Positions 45,446-46,906 of a stretch of DNA of 46,906 bases are shown here, piece after piece. Made by a program: the position numbers and the translations under genes. This stretch comes from Planctomycetota bacterium. Lineage in GTDB: Bacteria > Planctomycetota > Phycisphaerae > Phycisphaerales > SM1A02. The DNA is taken from contig QWPV01000014.1 in NCBI GenBank assembly GCA_003671055.1, positions 1 through 46,906 on the forward strand. The letters run 5' to 3'. Within the stretch, counting starts at the first letter, position 1; every line of letters starts with the position of its first letter. The notes below the pieces were generated by a model. That model saw only the letters and a list, made by a program, of their open reading frames with translations, searched no databases and was not told the origin of the DNA.

Positions 45446-45454
45446 TGGTACTAT
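45446..45454 (+). promoter_or_regulatory. Likely recA promoter (extended -10)
   Basis: TGG-TACTAT is an extended -10 box (TGnTACTAT) about 360 bp before the recA start. A recognisable -35 is lacking. The presumed transcription start falls in the adjacent hairpin. The 45308-45815 gap of 508 bp holds this, the hairpin and leader features, but no supported gene. Confidence 0.45.
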
Positions 45455-45457
45455 CCA

Positions 45458-45489
45458 AACATCGACCGAACAAAAAGAAGGTCGATGTT
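45458..45489 (+). promoter_or_regulatory. Inverted repeat at the recA transcription start
   Basis: AACATCGACC, a 12-base loop GAACAAAAAGAA, and GGTCGATGTT form a ten-base inverted repeat; with one mismatch it extends to CC/GG at the outer ends. It sits just after the -10 box, so it could be an operator for a damage-response repressor or a 5' mRNA hairpin. It does not match the classical E. coli or B. subtilis LexA box. Confidence 0.5.
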
Positions 45490-45558
45490 CGGTAGATAGA
45501 TAGTCAGGGTAAGCCAAGAGTGAGCGATTCAGTTGCGGGGAAAACGCCATGTCGGTGT

Positions 45559-45725
45559 TTCGAAGCCTGAAGTTCTAGCCTTGAGGATGGGTGCCCGAGA
45601 GGGCAGCAGCAGTGCAAGCATGTAGGCAAGTTTGATTTGGGCTTGGAACTTGAAGGCGTCGAACATTTTCAGTTTCTCTTGAACTCCAGCACCCGGGAGT
45701 TCAGGGGCGGTGGAGTTCGAAGCCT
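45559..45725 (+). other. Structured recA leader with competing stems and repeats
   Basis: GAACTCC at 45681-45687 can pair with GGAGTTC at 45696-45702, or GAACTCCA with TGGAGTTC at 45711-45718; the two stems exclude each other. TTCGAAGCCT occurs at 45559-45568 and again at 45716-45725. A nine-codon ATG frame (MSVFRSLKF) at 45549 is preceded by GGGG. Such features could form an attenuator or riboregulator, but no known RNA family was recognised. Confidence 0.35.
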
Positions 45726-45815
45726 AAATTCAGAGTCGTGAAGTTCGACATCAATCAAAGCGGCTGCACGCAAGCTTTCACCGGTACGAGTTACACAAGT
45801 AGGGAACAAGACGAG

Positions 45816-46906
45816 ATGATTGCAGAAACGCAAACAGGCACGAAACAAGCCACAATGTCAGGGGCCAACGCACCAGTCGCAGTAACCAACACGGCGAGCG
45901 CAGTTGACTCAAGTAGTTCAAGGACGAACATAGCCATGACACCAACCACAATGACGAAACCAGCCACGACATCTTCCGCCTCGCAACATTCACCAGCAAG
46001 CGCGAACGCTCCAGCGCGCGCGATGATCGAGGAGAAGCGCGGCGATAGCGCGGGGCGCATTCCTCCAAAGACGATTGTTGCGACCAAGCCAGACTCGAAG
46101 CCCTTGACGAAAGTCGATGCGAAGTTAGAAGCGAAGGCCGAGGAGGCGAAGAAGGGGAAGATCGCTGCGCTTGACCGCGCTCTTGCGACTATCGAGAAGG
46201 CGTATGGCAAGGGATCCATCATGAAACTTGATGGCGACGCGCTGCTTCCGATTCCATCAGTCTCCACCGGCGCATTGAGTCTTGATTTGGCGCTCGGCGG
46301 AAGAGGCCTTCCGCGTGGTCGTGTGGTCGAGATCTATGGACCAGAATCCTCCGGAAAGACAACCCTTGCACTCACCGTGATTGCGAATGCGCAGAAGTCC
46401 GGCGGCGTGGCAGCGTTCATCGATGCGGAGCACGCGCTCGATCCTTCATGGGCGAAGCGACTTGGTGTGAGCCTCGATCAGATGTTGGTGTCACAGCCAG
46501 ATACTGGCGAGCAGGCGCTTGAAATCTGTGAAATGCTTGTGCGTTCGAATGCTGTTGACATCATCGTGATCGACTCCGTTGCTGCGCTCATTCCGAAGGC
46601 TGAAATCGAAGGCGAAATGGGCGATGCGCAGATGGGCCTGCAAGCGCGGCTCATGAGCCAGGCGTTGCGCAAACTCACAGGCGCGATCGCAAAGAGCGAG
46701 TGCATCGTGATCTTCATCAATCAGCTGCGCGACAAGATCGGCGTGATGTTCGGTTCGCCGGAAACCACCACGGGCGGAAAGGCACTCAAGTTCTACGCCA
46801 CTGTCCGCATCGACATTCGTCGTATCGGCGCGATCAAGGATGGCGACAAGAACATCGGTAACCGCGTGCGTGCGAAGGTCGTGAAGAACAAGGTCGCGCC
46901 ACCATT
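45816..46906 (+). CDS. recA: Recombinase RecA with low-complexity N-terminal extension, cut by window end
   Basis: RecA catalyses strand exchange and triggers the SOS response. The ATG at 45816, with AGGGA upstream, gives 363 codons to the window end. The core starts near residue 114 ([21 protein letters not shown]). Walker A GPESSGKT is near 174, then [25 protein letters not shown] (loop L1 part), [10 protein letters not shown] and [19 protein letters not shown] (L2). The first 113 residues are rich in Thr, Ala, Ser and then Lys/Glu, absent in typical RecA. Codons of about the first 69 residues look unlike the rest, so the ATG at 46023 is an alternative start. Confidence 0.93.
   Translation, partial: MIAETQTGTKQATMSGANAPVAVTNTASAVDSSSSRTNIAMTPTTMTKPATTSSASQHSPASANAPARAMIEEKRGDSAGRIPPKTIVATKPDSKPLTKVDAKLEAKAEEAKKGKIAALDRALATIEKAYGKGSIMKLDGDALLPIPSVSTGALSLDLALGGRGLPRGRVVEIYGPESSGKTTLALTVIANAQKSGGVAAFIDAEHALDPSWAKRLGVSLDQMLVSQPDTGEQALEICEMLVRSNAVDIIVIDSVAALIPKAEIEGEMGDAQMGLQARLMSQALRKLTGAIAKSECIVIFINQLRDKIGVMFGSPETTTGGKALKFYATVRIDIRRIGAIKDGDKNIGNRVRAKVVKNKVAPP

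Noticed and set aside
45540-45780. tmRNA, RNase P RNA or 6S RNA in the recA leader
   Set aside because: None of their conserved end or core sequences could be recognised.
45778-46267. Minus-strand frames of 96 and 158 codons opposite the recA start
   Set aside because: They are shadows of the low-complexity recA extension; no motif or ribosome-binding site is visible.

Overview
The window looks like chromosomal DNA of a GC-rich planctomycete, plausibly a Phycisphaerae-type lineage. This is inferred from an adjacent DUF1800/DUF1501 pair, a 115-kDa-type NAD-glutamate dehydrogenase, secreted proteins with cytochrome-like motifs, weak or absent Shine-Dalgarno sites, and housekeeping genes scattered among uncharacterised secreted proteins. 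No tRNA, rRNA, CRISPR array, phage gene or transposase was recognised.

Layout: 1-2.5 kb (minus) carries a pullulanase-type N-terminus cut by the window edge, an RluA/RluD-family pseudouridine synthase and a membrane-anchored protein. 2.6-6.9 kb (plus) carries a HAD phosphatase and a large indolepyruvate-oxidoreductase-like protein whose catalytic motifs appear lost. A 132-bp tandem repeat separates the latter from convergent rlmN and ispH. queG follows, then a small membrane protein, a large lipoprotein and a secreted CX4CH protein (10.5-14.6 kb), a sugar isomerase/epimerase, and NAD-GDH. A relative of the 132-bp repeat lies in the second convergent gap. 18.8-20.8 kb has ribF-nrnA. 20.9-25.9 kb (minus) is a compact cluster: hotdog protein, polytopic membrane protein, DUF1800, DUF1501 and an HMA-domain lipoprotein. 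26.8-30.3 kb (plus) has an FmdB-like protein without cysteines, ligA, a small membrane protein and a CYTH protein. Then come uppP, a broken ilvC, a PilZ protein, aroK, rpmH and rnc.

35.6-42.7 kb is a complete phosphate regulon on the minus strand: phoB, phoR, pstS, pstC, pstA, pstB, phoU. Arrays of three 7-bp half-sites at 11-bp spacing lie upstream of both phoB and pstS and look like PhoB boxes. A strong hairpin separates pstS from pstCAB-phoU. PstA has an unusual insertion of about 130 residues. The window ends with anmK, a UDP-glucuronate decarboxylase and recA, which has a long leader and a low-complexity N-terminal extension.

Two genes are interrupted by what look like single lesions. 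phoR has one extra base in a run of six G. ilvC has a 122-bp tandem duplication. Removing each lesion restores a reading frame of plausible length, so these may be recent mutations or assembly/sequencing errors. The observations most worth following are the Pho-box arrays, the repeat family in convergent gaps, the IOR-like protein without catalytic motifs, the PstA insertion and the structured leaders of recA and rnc.
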